Shown in pieces: positions 1 through 11,790 of a DNA stretch of 64,000 bases. Below the pieces are notes generated by a model. The model was given only the letters and a program-made list of their open reading frames with translations, was not told the DNA's origin and did not search any database. Numbering within the stretch: the first letter of the stretch is position 1; each line of letters opens with the position of its first letter. Origin of the DNA: Larimichthys crocea (Eukaryota > Chordata > Actinopteri > Sciaenidae); NCBI RefSeq assembly GCF_000972845.2, contig NC_040016.1:7088701-7152700 (forward strand), given 5' to 3'. The position numbers and the translations under genes were made by a program.

Positions 1-3
1 AAC

Positions 4-117
4 CTTGTACAGAAAAATGGTGCTGCTTGCGTCAATAAGGTCCATGTCAATCTCAAAGGATGCACTACCATCTGCATTAACCCGAATAGGCTTCAGGTTA
101 GACAAATTTTTGACAAA
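4..117 (-). CDS. igfn1: Copy C exon 7: Ig 2, first part
   Basis: Exon of 114 bp, phase 0 to 0: FVKNLSNLKPIRVNADGSAS then SSTIFLYK. Only three bases of the next intron (gtt) are in the window, so its donor beyond GT cannot be judged. Confidence 0.88.
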
Positions 118-3100
118 CTGTGGAAAAAAACAGAACAAGATCAGTGAATATTGGAAAGCAAATGAGCAGTATTTCAAATTAAGGGTTCTTATACCAAGTA
201 TGTCTGCATCAAATCTCCATGCAAATATCACAAACGACAAACCATAGCTTGTTCTTCCTCCCTTTCTTTCTTCATTTCATTCAGTTTCTTGAGCATCCAG
301 CGAAAGTCAGTCACTCCAAACTCAGCACAGATACTCTCATAGTCTTTCTTGTCAGCGCTAAGTAAGAGTTCCCAAAATTTAGGATCAATCTCTCCCTCTT
401 TTCTCTGAGGTTGTTCAGATTTCGGACGGATCTTGCTGGAAATTAAAAATAGGTAGATAGTTGAAGAACCACAGAATTGTGTGGAACACAGAAGTCCATC
501 GACGTAATACAAACCTACCTTTTCCTTTTTAATACAGTCTTAAAATTCCCACCGATGGCTTCAGTTGCTTGTTGCGGGGGGTTCTTCTTTTTATAACCAA
601 CTGAAAGCAGCAGAGGGTGCTCCCATTATTATTATTATGATTATGTAATTAACATACAAGAGGGACTGCAGAGTGCTGTACTGAATGAGTGTAATAGACA
701 CAAGGGTATGAAGGGTAGTAAAGTGTCAAATTTGGATCCAAGTGTGCTCAATTTGAAGTAGATTTGACACTTGGCACATAACACTTGAGTCTTCATGCCA
801 AGTGTGATTTAAATTACTGCATAATATCACTTACATTCATTTGTCATATTCATAGCAAACAAACAGACCTTACCTTCAATAACATTCAGGACAACTGTGA
901 CTGTGGCTTGTCCATATTCATTTATGGCAAAGCATTTATAGGTATCAGCTTGATCTGGCATAACATTTGGCATCTGGAAGATATAAGACATACTAAATAT
1001 AATGACGTAGTTGGCTTTTATACTTTACAGCAGTGGTTCCCATCCTTTTTTTGTCTCATGTGACAGCCCTGTCAGACCAGCTCAAACACCCAGTGATTTA
1101 GATGATGAAAGTGGATATTGGATATTATATATTTATATATATGTATGTACAAACAAACGTATTCCAGTAACATCTTGGATATGACAGACCAATTTGATTG
1201 AAATAGTCTATAATTACAACTCTGCCCACTGTTTGATTAATAGATGGCCTTCTGATGTGTAACTGTGAGCCTTTTTATTTTTCATTTTTAATCTCAAACT
1301 GCAGTGAGTTGACAGGATATGGGGTTAGTCCAGCCCATTTCATCAAACTGACTTTGTTAAGTGTGCTCCTCTCCGGATGAATAAAAACCCTCATTGTAGA
1401 AAAAGTAATTGGCTGAGCAAACTGATGCGTCAGAAGACATTAATGTAATCAAATAGCAGCTTTCTCTCTCTCTCTCTCTCTCTTCTTTTCTTTCTATTTA
1501 TCTATTTTTCCCTGTGCTATTTTTACCACTCCTTTACATCTGTACGTTGCTGTATAGTATCACTGCGATTTGATAGCCTGTATCACTTGCCTCAAATGTA
1601 TGCTCATTGGAAATGGGATCATATTTAGTCTGGTATCTTGACGTATCAGACACATCTCCATTATTTCTGCTCCACGTTACGGTCGGCTGTGGGTCTCCAG
1701 TGACAATGGCTTTAAAAAAAGCAAATTTTCCTGTGAAAAAGACAGACAAGGTCATCTCAACAGAGGAAGTAGATGCAAATATATTTATTTAAATATTTTT
1801 GGTGTTTTGCATGATTCGCTTTTTTGTTATATACCCTAATTACATAAAATGAATGTACATTGAATGTACAAACAGTGGAGAATTTACTTTTTGCAAAATG
1901 ATAACAACATAGAAATATGATAATCTTATCACTTTTCCTGGTTTTAAATTGAAGTCAGTGTGTTTAATTTTATCTGTCTGACACAGGAGTCTGGGTGTTG
2001 AATGGCAGGGCTCTGCTCCCACTGGCCCATTGTACAAAAGTCATGCATCTAATCCATTATATAGAATCATGCAGAAAGTCCACCTTGGAATATTTTGTGG
2101 TTATTAATGTTAAAAATTATTCTTATTCTATATCCTACCCTCTTGGATGGTCAAAGCAATCGGCTTGCGGGTGAAGTCTGGATGGCTCTTTCCGTCTGGC
2201 AGCGTCTCGATAAACTGTATAATCATCACCCCGGGGACCCGAGATTTTTTCTTGATCCCCACTGTCAGCATTGGAAAATGAAATGTCAGCGACAATACAT
2301 TTGACACTTATGAAAGACTGTAAAAAGAAAAATCTGTAGCTGTTTTGAAATCAAATCATCATCCACATAAACCATGCTGAACCACATTCTAATACATGAC
2401 GTATTAGAATGTTTAATGTCACGCACTGTATCAGTTTATTACTTCAGAGCTGTAAACACTGTGTGTGCTTCTGGTGTAGAAGGCTCTCTTATCGCATGTT
2501 CAATACATTTACATTTCAATAACTTTATCTTATCCTTAAGAATTCATGCCTAAAATTCAATAGGAGAACAGATATGTGGCGATGCACCTACATATCTACG
2601 CACAACATATATGTGCGCTCATACAGTATATTAAAAAATACATTGCATATCAGTTCTTCATGCCTTCATGAGCAGTCAGGGTAAAAAAAAAAGACAGCTG
2701 ATGACGGCTTCTCTGTTGTCCCCTAAGCCTACCTTCTTTACCATTGCAATTCTCTGCATCAGGACCTGATAAGGCACATGTTAAAGAGCATATACAGCAC
2801 ATGTCAGCATGGCATCAGAATTGGATTCTCGGTTAGGCAGGAAAAAAAATACTAGAGCAGCAGTTGGTGGCTGAACGGCTACATTGTAAGATGTTGGCAG
2901 AAGTTAAACACATGGATGTATTACAAAACCCAAAGATGGTGCATATTCGAGAGAAGTCATCCCTACACGCATTCACCAAAAAAAGTTTTCTAGCTTCTGG
3001 TTTACTTCCTGGTTATATAGTCCACTAAAAGTATAAAAATCACAATAGATTTTTCTCAGTTTGTTTGCAGTTTGAGGTGTCTTGTCAACAGTTTCCGAGA

Positions 3101-3810
3101 TGCCTTTTTTCATAATGGTGGTCTATATTTGGACCACATTGGATTTTTTTGCTGCAGTACTGCAAAAGACATCGGGGCAAGCAAGACTGTGTCTACATGC
3201 TGTTGTACAGTCAGTATTGCTGGTAATGGACAAATTGCAGGCTTGAACGTTCTGAATAAATTGATTTGAACTATATCACCAAGAAAGACAGCTGAAGTTT
3301 TTGTGGCTAATACGTAGCCCAGACAATAGCAAGTGATCGACCAATTTGAGGCATCAGACAGACACAGATTCTCACAACAGTATACACAGTTATCAGATAT
3401 ATTCATACATCTTCCTGTAGCTTCCTCAACCAATAAAGGAGCCACATCCTGAGTTTGCTCGATGATGGAGTACGGTACAAATAATGAACATTTTGTAGCT
3501 GTTTTCTAAACAAAGAGAAAAATATATTCGAGATGATGTTCCTTTAGATTGAAGAGTTGATAATATACACTAATCCTATCAGAGGATTCTCTGTTTTCTC
3601 TTTAGGTTCAGATTACTGGTTTTATTTGATTACTTGTCGCCTCTGTGTTGCAATAGATTTTCAGAATTTGGAATGAAAGAAGAAATATAAACCGTTGAGA
3701 TGCAACTAACTTGATATTCTGCTAACAGCTTCTGTAGAAAATAAGATCACACTTCAGTGCTTACCTTGGCCAGTGGCTGTGCCATCAGTCACCACTGATT
3801 TTCTGAACAT
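4..3810 (-). CDS. igfn1: Copy C: igfn1-like gene, 5' part only, seven coding exons
   Basis: Third tandem copy, cut by the left window edge. The seven exons join in frame to 266 codons and match copies A and B through Ig 1, the linker, the helical module and the first part of Ig 2. The remainder (Ig 2 onward) should lie to the left. Two features are specific to this copy. Exons 5 and 6 of the other copies are one exon here, and exon 3 uses a GC donor. The helical module has Trp where copies A and B have Gly (DFRWMLKKL versus DFRGMLKKL). Introns at 974-1,590, 1,731-2,138 and 2,262-3,764 hold no recognisable element apart from a TC tract at 1,463-1,483. Role inferred as for IGFN1: muscle sarcomere scaffold. 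Confidence 0.88.
243..435 (-). CDS. igfn1: Copy C exon 6: IGFN1 helical module
   Basis: Exon of 193 bp, phase 2 to 0: SEQPQRKEGEIDPKFWELLL, SADKKDYESICAEFGVTDFR, WMLKKLNEMKKEREEEQA. Donor gtttgt. Confidence 0.92.
519..600 (-). CDS. igfn1: Copy C exon 5: fused linker exon
   Basis: Exon of 82 bp, phase 1 to 2: VGYKKKNPPQQATEAIGGNF then KTVLKRKR. It spans what are two exons in copies A (45 and 34 bp) and B (42 and 46 bp), with the same outer phases. Confidence 0.87.
874..973 (-). CDS. igfn1: Copy C exon 4: Ig 1, second half
   Basis: Exon of 100 bp, phase 0 to 1: MPNVMPDQADTYKCFAINEY then ATVTVVLNVIEG. Acceptor ttccag, donor gtaag. Confidence 0.92.
1591..1730 (-). CDS. igfn1: Copy C exon 3: Ig 1, first half, with GC donor
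   Basis: Exon of 140 bp, phase 1 to 0: FAFFKAIVTGDPQPTVTWSR, NNGDVSDTSRYQTKYDP, ending EHTFE. The donor reads GAG|gcaagt, the standard GC-donor consensus. It lies exactly where copy A has GAG|gtaagc. Confidence 0.88.
2139..2261 (-). CDS. igfn1: Copy C exon 2
   Basis: Exon of 123 bp, phase 1 to 1: VGIKKKSRVPGVMIIQFIET then KSHPDFTRKPIALTIQEG. Acceptor gacag, donor gtagg. Confidence 0.92.
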
Positions 3811-3855
3811 CTTGGATCCTTTGATTCCTGGTTTGATTCAGCAAGATTTCCCCAA
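3765..3855 (-). CDS. igfn1: Copy C exon 1: start exon
   Basis: The ATG is at 3,810-3,808 with 46 coding bases (MFRKSVVTDGTATGQ), phase 1, donor gtaag. The acceptor attgcag lies at 3,856. Bases 3,811-3,855 are 5' UTR. Confidence 0.82.
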
Positions 3856-3965
3856 CTGCAATAGATGATGAAAGGTATTTAAGCACAATATTTATGTCCT
3901 ACAAATGTACTCAAATACTAGGAGTATGAAATAATTCTTGGCAATTAATAATTCACTGGTAGCTT

Positions 3966-4681
3966 GCTACAAAATGAAACAGTAAAGTCTATTACAGTTG
4001 CAAAAAAGTTCTCTGCCAAACAGCACCATTGACCATGATTTTCCTGCAGACTCTCAGTATGCGATAAAAGGCAGAAAACATGGATAAGGTTCAATACCTG
4101 AATGAACAATGATTTGAGATTCATCAGCATTATCAAATGTTCTAAAGAGCAATTAAAAAACTGATGCCACAGTGTCGTTGATAGAGTAGATACACTGAAC
4201 TTTTATTTCAGATATGATTGACTACCTGTAACCTCTCTGGTTTAAATTATTTACACCACAAGTGTGTGATATTCTACGGTGTCGATGGTCTGCTGCGGTT
4301 GGAAGATGATAGGTCTGACTGACATCGTAATGCTTATAATGCTTATAAATCAGTGTTGAGCCTCAGTTGGTGCCAAGAAAGTTACTTTGGCGTTGTTGAC
4401 ATAGCGCCATGGTTGGCTGAATTTGCTGTTCTCTTCTAGTTTATGCTGAGATACTTTGGAGATTGTAATGCTAAGATTAGTTGGATTTGTCTTAATTGTT
4501 GGGATTTGGAAGATCACAGAGGGGCTGGCTGTTTGAATAGAATAATTCAAAAGAAAATTGCAGCTTCTCTACAGGCACATATGTTACAAAATGAAACAGT
4601 GGAACTTATAATGGTTTGAAAAGCTCTGCCAAACAGCACCATTGACCGTGATTGTGCTGCAGGGTCTCAGTATGTGGTAAA
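3966..4681. repeat. Direct repeat pair, about 100 bp units
   Basis: Units at 3,966-4,070 and 4,583-4,681 share ACAAAATGAAACAGT, CTCTGCCAAACAGCACCATT, GACC-TGATT and a TCTCAGTATG end. The end also resembles the end of the 10.69-11.26 kb element, so these are probably fragments of one transposon family. Confidence 0.6.
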
Positions 4682-6290
4682 ATATCTATGGCTGCATGTC
4701 ATGCAGCTGTTTGCTGTATTCTGAGCGTTATCACATTCCCCAAATGTAAAATCCTTGTGAAATTAGAACTGGAGCATAAAATTTCACATTAACCCGATGA
4801 TGTAATTTCTTACCAGGCTTTAACTGTCATTATTTAAGGGTATTTGTTGTCATTTTCAGCTGTAGCATGCTGGCTTGGCATTCAAATGACTACATGCTCA
4901 TCAAATAAACTTTTTTATGACTTTTTTTTATATCTGTGAGTTTCATTCGCAGCAGGGATCTCTAGTAGAACATAGCAATATTTCATTACCCACATGGTGT
5001 CTAAACTTGGAGTGACAAATGTCACCTCACAAAAATAGATTGGTGGGACATAATTGTAATGGCTTCAGTGTTGCAGGGGTTTAAGTGGATTTAGAGAAAT
5101 GACATTATTTGTCTACAGTACAGTAGTTGCCAGTTTTCCTGCTATATTAAAGTTATTTATTCTTAAGGTTACATTTATTTTGTTCGCTTGTATCTACTTA
5201 GTGAGCTCTTTCCAGACTCCATCATCTCCATCAGCTTTTTGGTGAATAACACAATGTAAAAATAAGCTTTGTCTGCAAGAAAACTTGAAGAAAACACCTT
5301 TAACTGTAGTTTGATCTTTGCCTTCTGAGTATGGATAGCAAACAACAAATGCTAGATGTTAAGGTAATGTTAACACAAGTAGCTATTAGAGCAACCTGCC
5401 TGCTAAGAGCTAACACCCTATTAATCATTAAAGCAATCATGTTAACATCAAAATCAACGTAGTATACATCCCATGATCAGGCAGGGTAGAAGAAAATATT
5501 ACATTTAAACTATTGGTGAATTCAGCTGCAGTAAATAGCTTCAAAATGTTCCCAAGCCATTCCCCATTATTCTAGAATTTACATATTAATCACAGTGTAG
5601 GTTCAAACATTACCTTTGTTGTAAAGGTGACTGTAACAACAAGAGCTGCCTGGAGCTTGAATATATTTTCTTGTACAATTTCCTGTTATTCCCTGTCCTG
5701 TTCTTTGTCCCGTGTCTTTGGTACATCACTTTAGTGGAGACATACTCATGTTCCCAAGTATTGATTGTAATCTGCACTCGCCACTAACATCAACACCACA
5801 CTCAGACATACTGTATATTTGTAACGGTTTGATTGAAAATGGATTAAAACAGACTGAGTATACTCCCCAGGTGCATAAGGTACTGCATTTCCCTACCAGA
5901 ATGTTATTTCAGAACTAAATTCAAGAACTCAACTTTACATCATTATAACATAGTTACATAGACACATTAATAAAATAATTCAGATCAGTTGTAATCAGAT
6001 TATTGGAGTAATTTCATAGAGCTGTTGAGTTAAACCAAAATAGGGTCGGTTTATTGAATAACCTGAATGAACAATGACTTTATTGAAGCATTATTGAAAA
6101 GATGATGTCACACAGTGAACTTGTATTTCCAAAATGATTGACTACCTGTAACCATGTAAAGTATTTGCAGCACCCGGTCTAGGCGCGTGATATTCTAGGG
6201 TGTCGACGTTCTGCGCCAGTTGGAAGATGATTGTCATCTGATAGGTGTGTGACTGTGAACATCTTATTATGCTTATAAATCACTGTTGAG
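4096..6290. repeat. Diverged direct repeat pair, about 230-265 bp units
   Basis: Units at 4,096-4,360 and 6,061-6,290 share ACCTGAATGAACAATGA, ATGATTGACTACCTGTAACC, GTGATATTCTA-GGTGTCGA, GGTTGGAAGATGAT-like sequence and ATGCTTATAAATCA. They are in the same order and orientation with small indels. Either an old segmental duplication or two insertions of one element. Confidence 0.65.
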
Positions 6291-7673
6291 TGAGTCGTTC
6301 TACGATGAAACATGCTCTTTAAAGTTTAAACACTGTGCGTTATCTTATTCTGATGTCCTGAGACACAAAAAGAATATGTAATTCATCTTTATTACACCCA
6401 AACTCTTTTTTGGCTCTTTTTGTTTTTGATTTGTACCCAACCTGGTTTGTCAATCCAGAAACTTAATGAGTGTCTAAATAATTTCACTTTTTACATGCTG
6501 CTGTATATGGTAGCAGAAAAAATGCTGTGCTAAATATATTGTAACTGAATACAGTATATCCTAAATATGATGAGTGCTTCACATGACCACGAATTGCACG
6601 CTACTGAACTTCCATCACACAGTATGTTTTTGAATGTTAATTGTAAGAAGGTGTTTTGTGCTAAACTAACATTTTGAGTTGCACTCAAAGCAAACTGTTT
6701 CCCTGTTGTGAAAGTTAGTTTTTTAAGGTTTCATGTGGCCTGTGTTGCATTCTGCTGTTAACACCACCAGCTGCTCATGTGACCAGTGATGAAATAGAGC
6801 ACGGCGCAGTGTACTCAGAGAGCATCATAAAGATGATTAAAAGCAGGACGCTACTAAAGGCATGTTTAGATGTGTGTGTATGTGGCTATCTACGGAGTTG
6901 ATGTTGATGCTGCTCATGTGAAACAGCTGAGAATGGCAGGTTTGCTTAATTTGGGTTGTTACCAAGCTCTCTTTTTTTTTGCCTTAGTTACAGTGGGAAT
7001 TTATGGTTTTGCAGTGCTACTTTCAGTAGAAATAAGAATTGGAGGAACAAGTAAATAGGTGCAGCAAGAACTGTACAGTGTTGAAAAAAGAGCCTGAAAA
7101 TAAAAGGATGCTGCTAAAAAGCCCTAAGCCAGGAAGTCATCAAATTTACATAGCCCCAGCTTCTATGTTTATTAGATAACTGTGTGTGACAGGACATACA
7201 CATAGGATAATGAATATTAATGAAATATTTTGATTTACCTGCTTGACATAATAAAGTGTGGTTAAGATCTTGTGACCACACAAACTTTAGCTATTTATCT
7301 GAACTGTTGTAAGAAGCCAGCAGAAGTGTAAATGAGCAAATATTTGTATTTCAGACACAGTTCTCTTAACTCAGAAATTAAATTTGCACAAACCATAAAC
7401 ATAACACTAATGCAGAATTTTTTAAAAGAAAATTCACATTTGAGTAAACCAGTAGGCAGCCACCCTGTTTTAAAGAATGAATGACTGATTGTGTATAGGC
7501 AGAAGGTTTTCACAGTGAACTTAGTCAGATTTCCGGAGATGCTTCTGCTTTTATAAGAGTAGAAGTCTTTTATTATTATCCACAGGCTTAGTTTAGTATT
7601 AAAGATTCCAGCTAACTTTATAATGCTGAACATCTCCATCTGAGAGTCAATGCAAGGTGAATGATGAACTTAC

Positions 7674-7815
7674 CTCTGCACTCCTGTGATCCTCTTGAGT
7701 GGTGCTGCTTCTCAGTCTGATATTTGAGTGTTGCCTCCCTGGTCTTAAAGCCATTAAATCCGTACAGGAATGCCAGTGACTCTGCGACAAGCACCCACGT
7801 TGTCAAACATGGTGC
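7674..7815 (-). ncRNA. Candidate non-coding 5' exon of copy C
   Basis: Bounded by a strong acceptor (cctttcttggcag) and a perfect donor (CAGAG|gtaagt) on the copy C strand, 3.8 kb upstream of its start exon, which itself begins with an acceptor. It holds an ATG followed by 17 sense codons and TAA, a possible upstream ORF. One other frame is open throughout, so a coding role cannot be excluded. Not homologous to anything I recognise. Confidence 0.35.
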
Positions 7816-10689
7816 CTGCCAAGAAAGGAGATTGCTTTTTTGTTTTTGGCATAAATCACAACCTCTAGCAAGGGGGAGGAGGGAAAGCCATGGTGAGGCT
7901 ACAAGCCTGTGGCTACAAGCCTCCCAGTGGGATGACCAAGACTGCAGCTTCTTATTCACAAATGTATGTATTTCTTCAAGAGGGTCCTAAATGATATGCA
8001 CTTTCTGTCTGAAACATGTAATTAAGGCAATTCTTGCTATGATATCGCTATATAGATTCTCTAGTCTGCTTGGTTAAAATTTGAATAGTTTCTCCTCATG
8101 GTTGATTTTCGGATCCTTTCACATGACCATTTACAACATAAGGAGATCGCCTTAGCACCTTGTGTCAGTCAGTATGAAAGTAAAAACATGTTTGCAGTAA
8201 GAAGGAAGCGTTGACAGCCGAACATGCTCGTGTTGACACTTTCAAGAAATTACGAGAACAACAAAACATATTAATGTTTAGTTTCACTGATGTCTCCTAT
8301 TGACACCAACTAAAAATACAATGTGTTTATTGGGTGTCTAAACAGTCATGAAAGGCGTCTTTAAACATAATACATTGATAACAGTGTGAGCCCAGAATCC
8401 TTCATGAAGTGTAATCTTGTAAATCCTCTGACTTGTGTTTGGAGGTAACGTTACAAAAATGTTGGTCATCTTAGCATTAATGTATTACTTAAGGGCTTTA
8501 ATATGGGAAGACTTATATTCTATGTGTCTGAATACTCAATTGAGATACTTTAGCCTCAGCTATCATGTTTTTAAGGCTTCACATCAAGTCTGTCCTGAAA
8601 TCAGCAAAAAAGAAAACGGCCAATTGATTAAACATTCGAACAATGTTTCATTGACAGGTTTTTTTTTTATGCATGACTATTTGTATGCGCTTTCTGTGGG
8701 AATATCTGACTACCTTGGGTCGTATGATGCTGAGCCTTTATGAATAACAAAGTGCGAGAAAACAATTTGTTCTCATATTAGGAGATGGCCAACAATAATC
8801 TGTTATGTAATAATTGCCATATGTTTGTGCAGTAAAGCAGCTATTACCCATTCAAGCTGTATTTTTCAAGTATGTATTTGTTTGTGTTCTGTACGTGTTA
8901 TTAGGCACAAAGACTAGGTTTTATCTGAAACAAATTTAAATGTAAATTTGGTTCTGCAGAGCGTTTCTTGTATACTTTATGAATCAAGGTATTCTATGAA
9001 GGACCAGCCTCACTGTTGACATTAAAATGCACGTGGAAAAAAACACAAATACATCCCACCACATGTTCTGTATCTACAGATGGCATATTGCAGGTCAACT
9101 AGTATTTATTTTGAGTTTAATTAACCACATGGCTGTGCAGTCTCAATTTGATTAACCTGTCAGTTATGACCAGATGTGAGTAAACATACAGCATTTTTTA
9201 ATGTTAATAGATGGCTGAATTAATACAGTGAAATGATGATGAATATGTCACGAGTCTTGTGGAAACATAATGTTGGCGAAATGTAATGGGGGTGGTTTCG
9301 AGAAAATGTGAGCACATCAGGATAAAAGGTAGCTCTTAGTATCTTATCAACTGAAATAAAAGCCACATCAGCTTATAAGCATAAAAAATAGCCTTTAAAT
9401 CAAGTTGGGTTTCTTGCTAGGATTTATTAAATTTAGAAATATCCAGAAGAAATGCTAGTATGAGGAGTGCTGTAAACCCTTATCACCTTGAGGATATTTA
9501 CTTACATGTGAGAAGTCTTTCAGATTCCTCATGGAGTCTGGCCTCCTGGAAATTTAAACCCCCGACTCAGTTATTGTGGTCTTAGTAATAACAGAGCTAT
9601 GCTCAGTTTGAGCACGATTGTGTGTGTGTGTGGATATTTCAAGCAGTAATAAAAGCAGATGCGTGGCACAGGAACTATGACTGTTCTCTGGCATGGGAAG
9701 CTGATATGAGATGCTTGATGTTCTTGAAGGCATTTATTGCAGGAGGTCACCCAAGTCAGGAGCTGTGAATTCTACCCTGCAAAAGAATGACAAAACATCC
9801 TGACATTACACAACCTAATGCAACATGGACAAAGGTAACCCCATGTGTGTGTGTGTGTGTGTGTGTTAAATACACTACATGGACCAATTGATTCTATAAA
9901 TAGTTAATTCATTTAACTACAGAAAAAATGGCTATAATGTGTCTTTTATTTTGTTAAATCAAAATAAACCGCTTTTGTACAGCATATTAAATAACATTGT
10001 ATGTATTGTTGTGATTTTTTTGTTAGAATATGACTAAAGGGAATTGCTAAATGCTTTTGGCATGTGGTTAAAGGCTTTTAAATGTCAAAGCATGCTCCTA
10101 TAAACTCCCAGTAAAGACTACAGTAACAGGTTGCCATGTGGCTACTGATAATATTTGTCCATCCCAGGACTTTACACAGGAAGATGCACAGTTGTTTGAA
10201 AGGTTGCACTTAGTCATGCACATGAAATGTTTATCATTTATGACTTTCCATAATATCCTCTGAAAGCGTGCAAACACATGTTCGCAGTAAAAGAGTAATC
10301 TGAAGCCATGTGACAGTTGGCAAAGTGAAAGAAGTGCACGTGAAGTTACAAAATGGAAAGGCATAATAAATGCCTCACAGTATGCCAGGGTGGTAAACAA
10401 ACCTCTTCATAGTTAAATACTGGCTAAATATAGCCAAAAAATCTGATGGGCATAATACATCAATCATTTTTTAATGTACAAAACGGGGGAGGCAGAGTAG
10501 TTTTATATTTGCTATTACAGAATGATGAAAGGTTGGATTGTACCTGATTGCCACAATATGGGCAGATACATTCTCAAGACATATAGACTCAAACACTCAG
10601 GCAGTGCTTGAATCTGTACACTGGAGCTCAGAAATTGTATCCAGACAGTGTTTGTTTTTCTTTGCCACATTAAAAATCCACCACTGCAG

Positions 10690-11262
10690 GCTGAGATATC
10701 TAAACAAATATTAGATGGATTGCTATTAAAATTCAGACATTCATCATCATTGTGAGAGGATGAATCCCCCTGACTTTTTCTCTAGCCACCAAGATGAATT
10801 TCTGGTTATTACTTGACAGAAATTTGATTTATTGGCATGTAATTTATTGAAATCATCCTTAGTGCACAAAAGATGAATCCTAATAATTTTGTTGATCCCC
10901 TGACCTATTCTTTAGCGCCATCGTGAGATTTGCATCTGTGGTATTGAGTGAAACATTTGGAATGATGCTATGACTGCAATGAAATTAGGACATTCATCCC
11001 TAATTGTCATAACTTTTCATCTTGCAGCTCAATGTTTTAGTTTGTTCAGGATTTTGATTTATGACTAAACTAGTTCCTCATTCCCCTCTGCCTCACCTGT
11101 ACCTTGTGGTAATACACAAAATGATGGTGAAACTGGTAAACATTGAACATTTGAACATGAACATTTTCATTCTGAGTGTTAGGATTTATCTCAGAGCACA
11201 GCAGTGCCCAAGTACAGCATCACAGAGCCACTAGAGTGCCTGCAGACTCTCAGTAAGTGACA
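10690..11262 (+). repeat. Common fish interspersed repeat
   Basis: The segment has the series seen in a very abundant fish repeat: a TGGATTGCTATTAAAATTCA start, GATGAATCC...TTTTGTTGATCC, CTTTAGCGCCATCGTGAG, AATGATGGTGAAACTGGTAA, AGCACAGCAGTGCCCAAGTA, CACAGAGCCACTAGAGTG and GCAGACTCTCAGT. Recognised from memory; I do not assign a family name. Probably a non-autonomous DNA transposon. Confidence 0.6.
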
Positions 11263-11747
11263 AGCTTATGATTAAATTTAGGTTAAAGATAGGCAAGCAA
11301 GACACTTTGCTTTTGGACAGGTGGGATTTATTGACATTTTGGCATAATGATTAATAATTCAAACACTAAAACATGCTCTGTTATAGCCGTATTGTCATAT
11401 CAATTTTCCATAAAAACAGCTAGAAGAAACTAACTCTAATCACAGCTCACGGAAAAATAGCTCAATAAATAAACATGCTTGGGTTTCAAGATTAGCATAT
11501 AATTAATGTTGACTCTCAGATGTCCTTTGCATCCAGTAGATAAATTGAGTTAAATTTGTGCTCGAATACAACAGAACATGGTCTGAAGCAGTCACATTTG
11601 TTATTTGGGATTTTAAAACATTTATGGATAGTTATCAAGAGCCCATCTTTACTTAATCTCTCTCATCCTTTATTTTCTTCTTCACAATTTACACATTAAT
11701 ACATACATTTCAAATGGCAAAATTTCAAATTGGCAAATCCTTTACAT

Positions 11748-11753
11748 TTTATT
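11748..11753 (-). terminator. Possible poly(A) signal of copy B
   Basis: AATAAA on the minus strand about 33 bases past the copy B stop. Another lies at 11,669-11,674. Which is used cannot be told from sequence. Confidence 0.35.
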
Positions 11754-11785
11754 CATCATCAGGAGCTCAGGCCTACAGCATCATC

Positions 11786-11790
11786 CTAAT
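11786..11790 (-). CDS. igfn1: Copy B exon 23: one codon plus stop
   Basis: After a ctctctttcag acceptor, two bases complete an Asp codon and TAG follows. The preceding intron is 87 bp, a multiple of three, and has no in-frame stop, so retaining it would simply insert 29 residues before the same end. Confidence 0.78.

Larger units (their letters stand above)
3856..11785. other. Interval between copies B and C
   Basis: About 7.9 kb with no coding exon of the igfn1 family. It contains duplicated repeat blocks at 3.97-6.29 kb, the candidate exon at 7,674-7,815, a TG microsatellite near 9.85 kb and a common fish repeat at 10.69-11.26 kb. The rest is AT-rich sequence in which I see nothing. Confidence 0.6.

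Noticed and set aside
7295..7639. 114-codon minus-strand frame
   Set aside because: AT-rich chance frame without splice sites or recognisable motifs.
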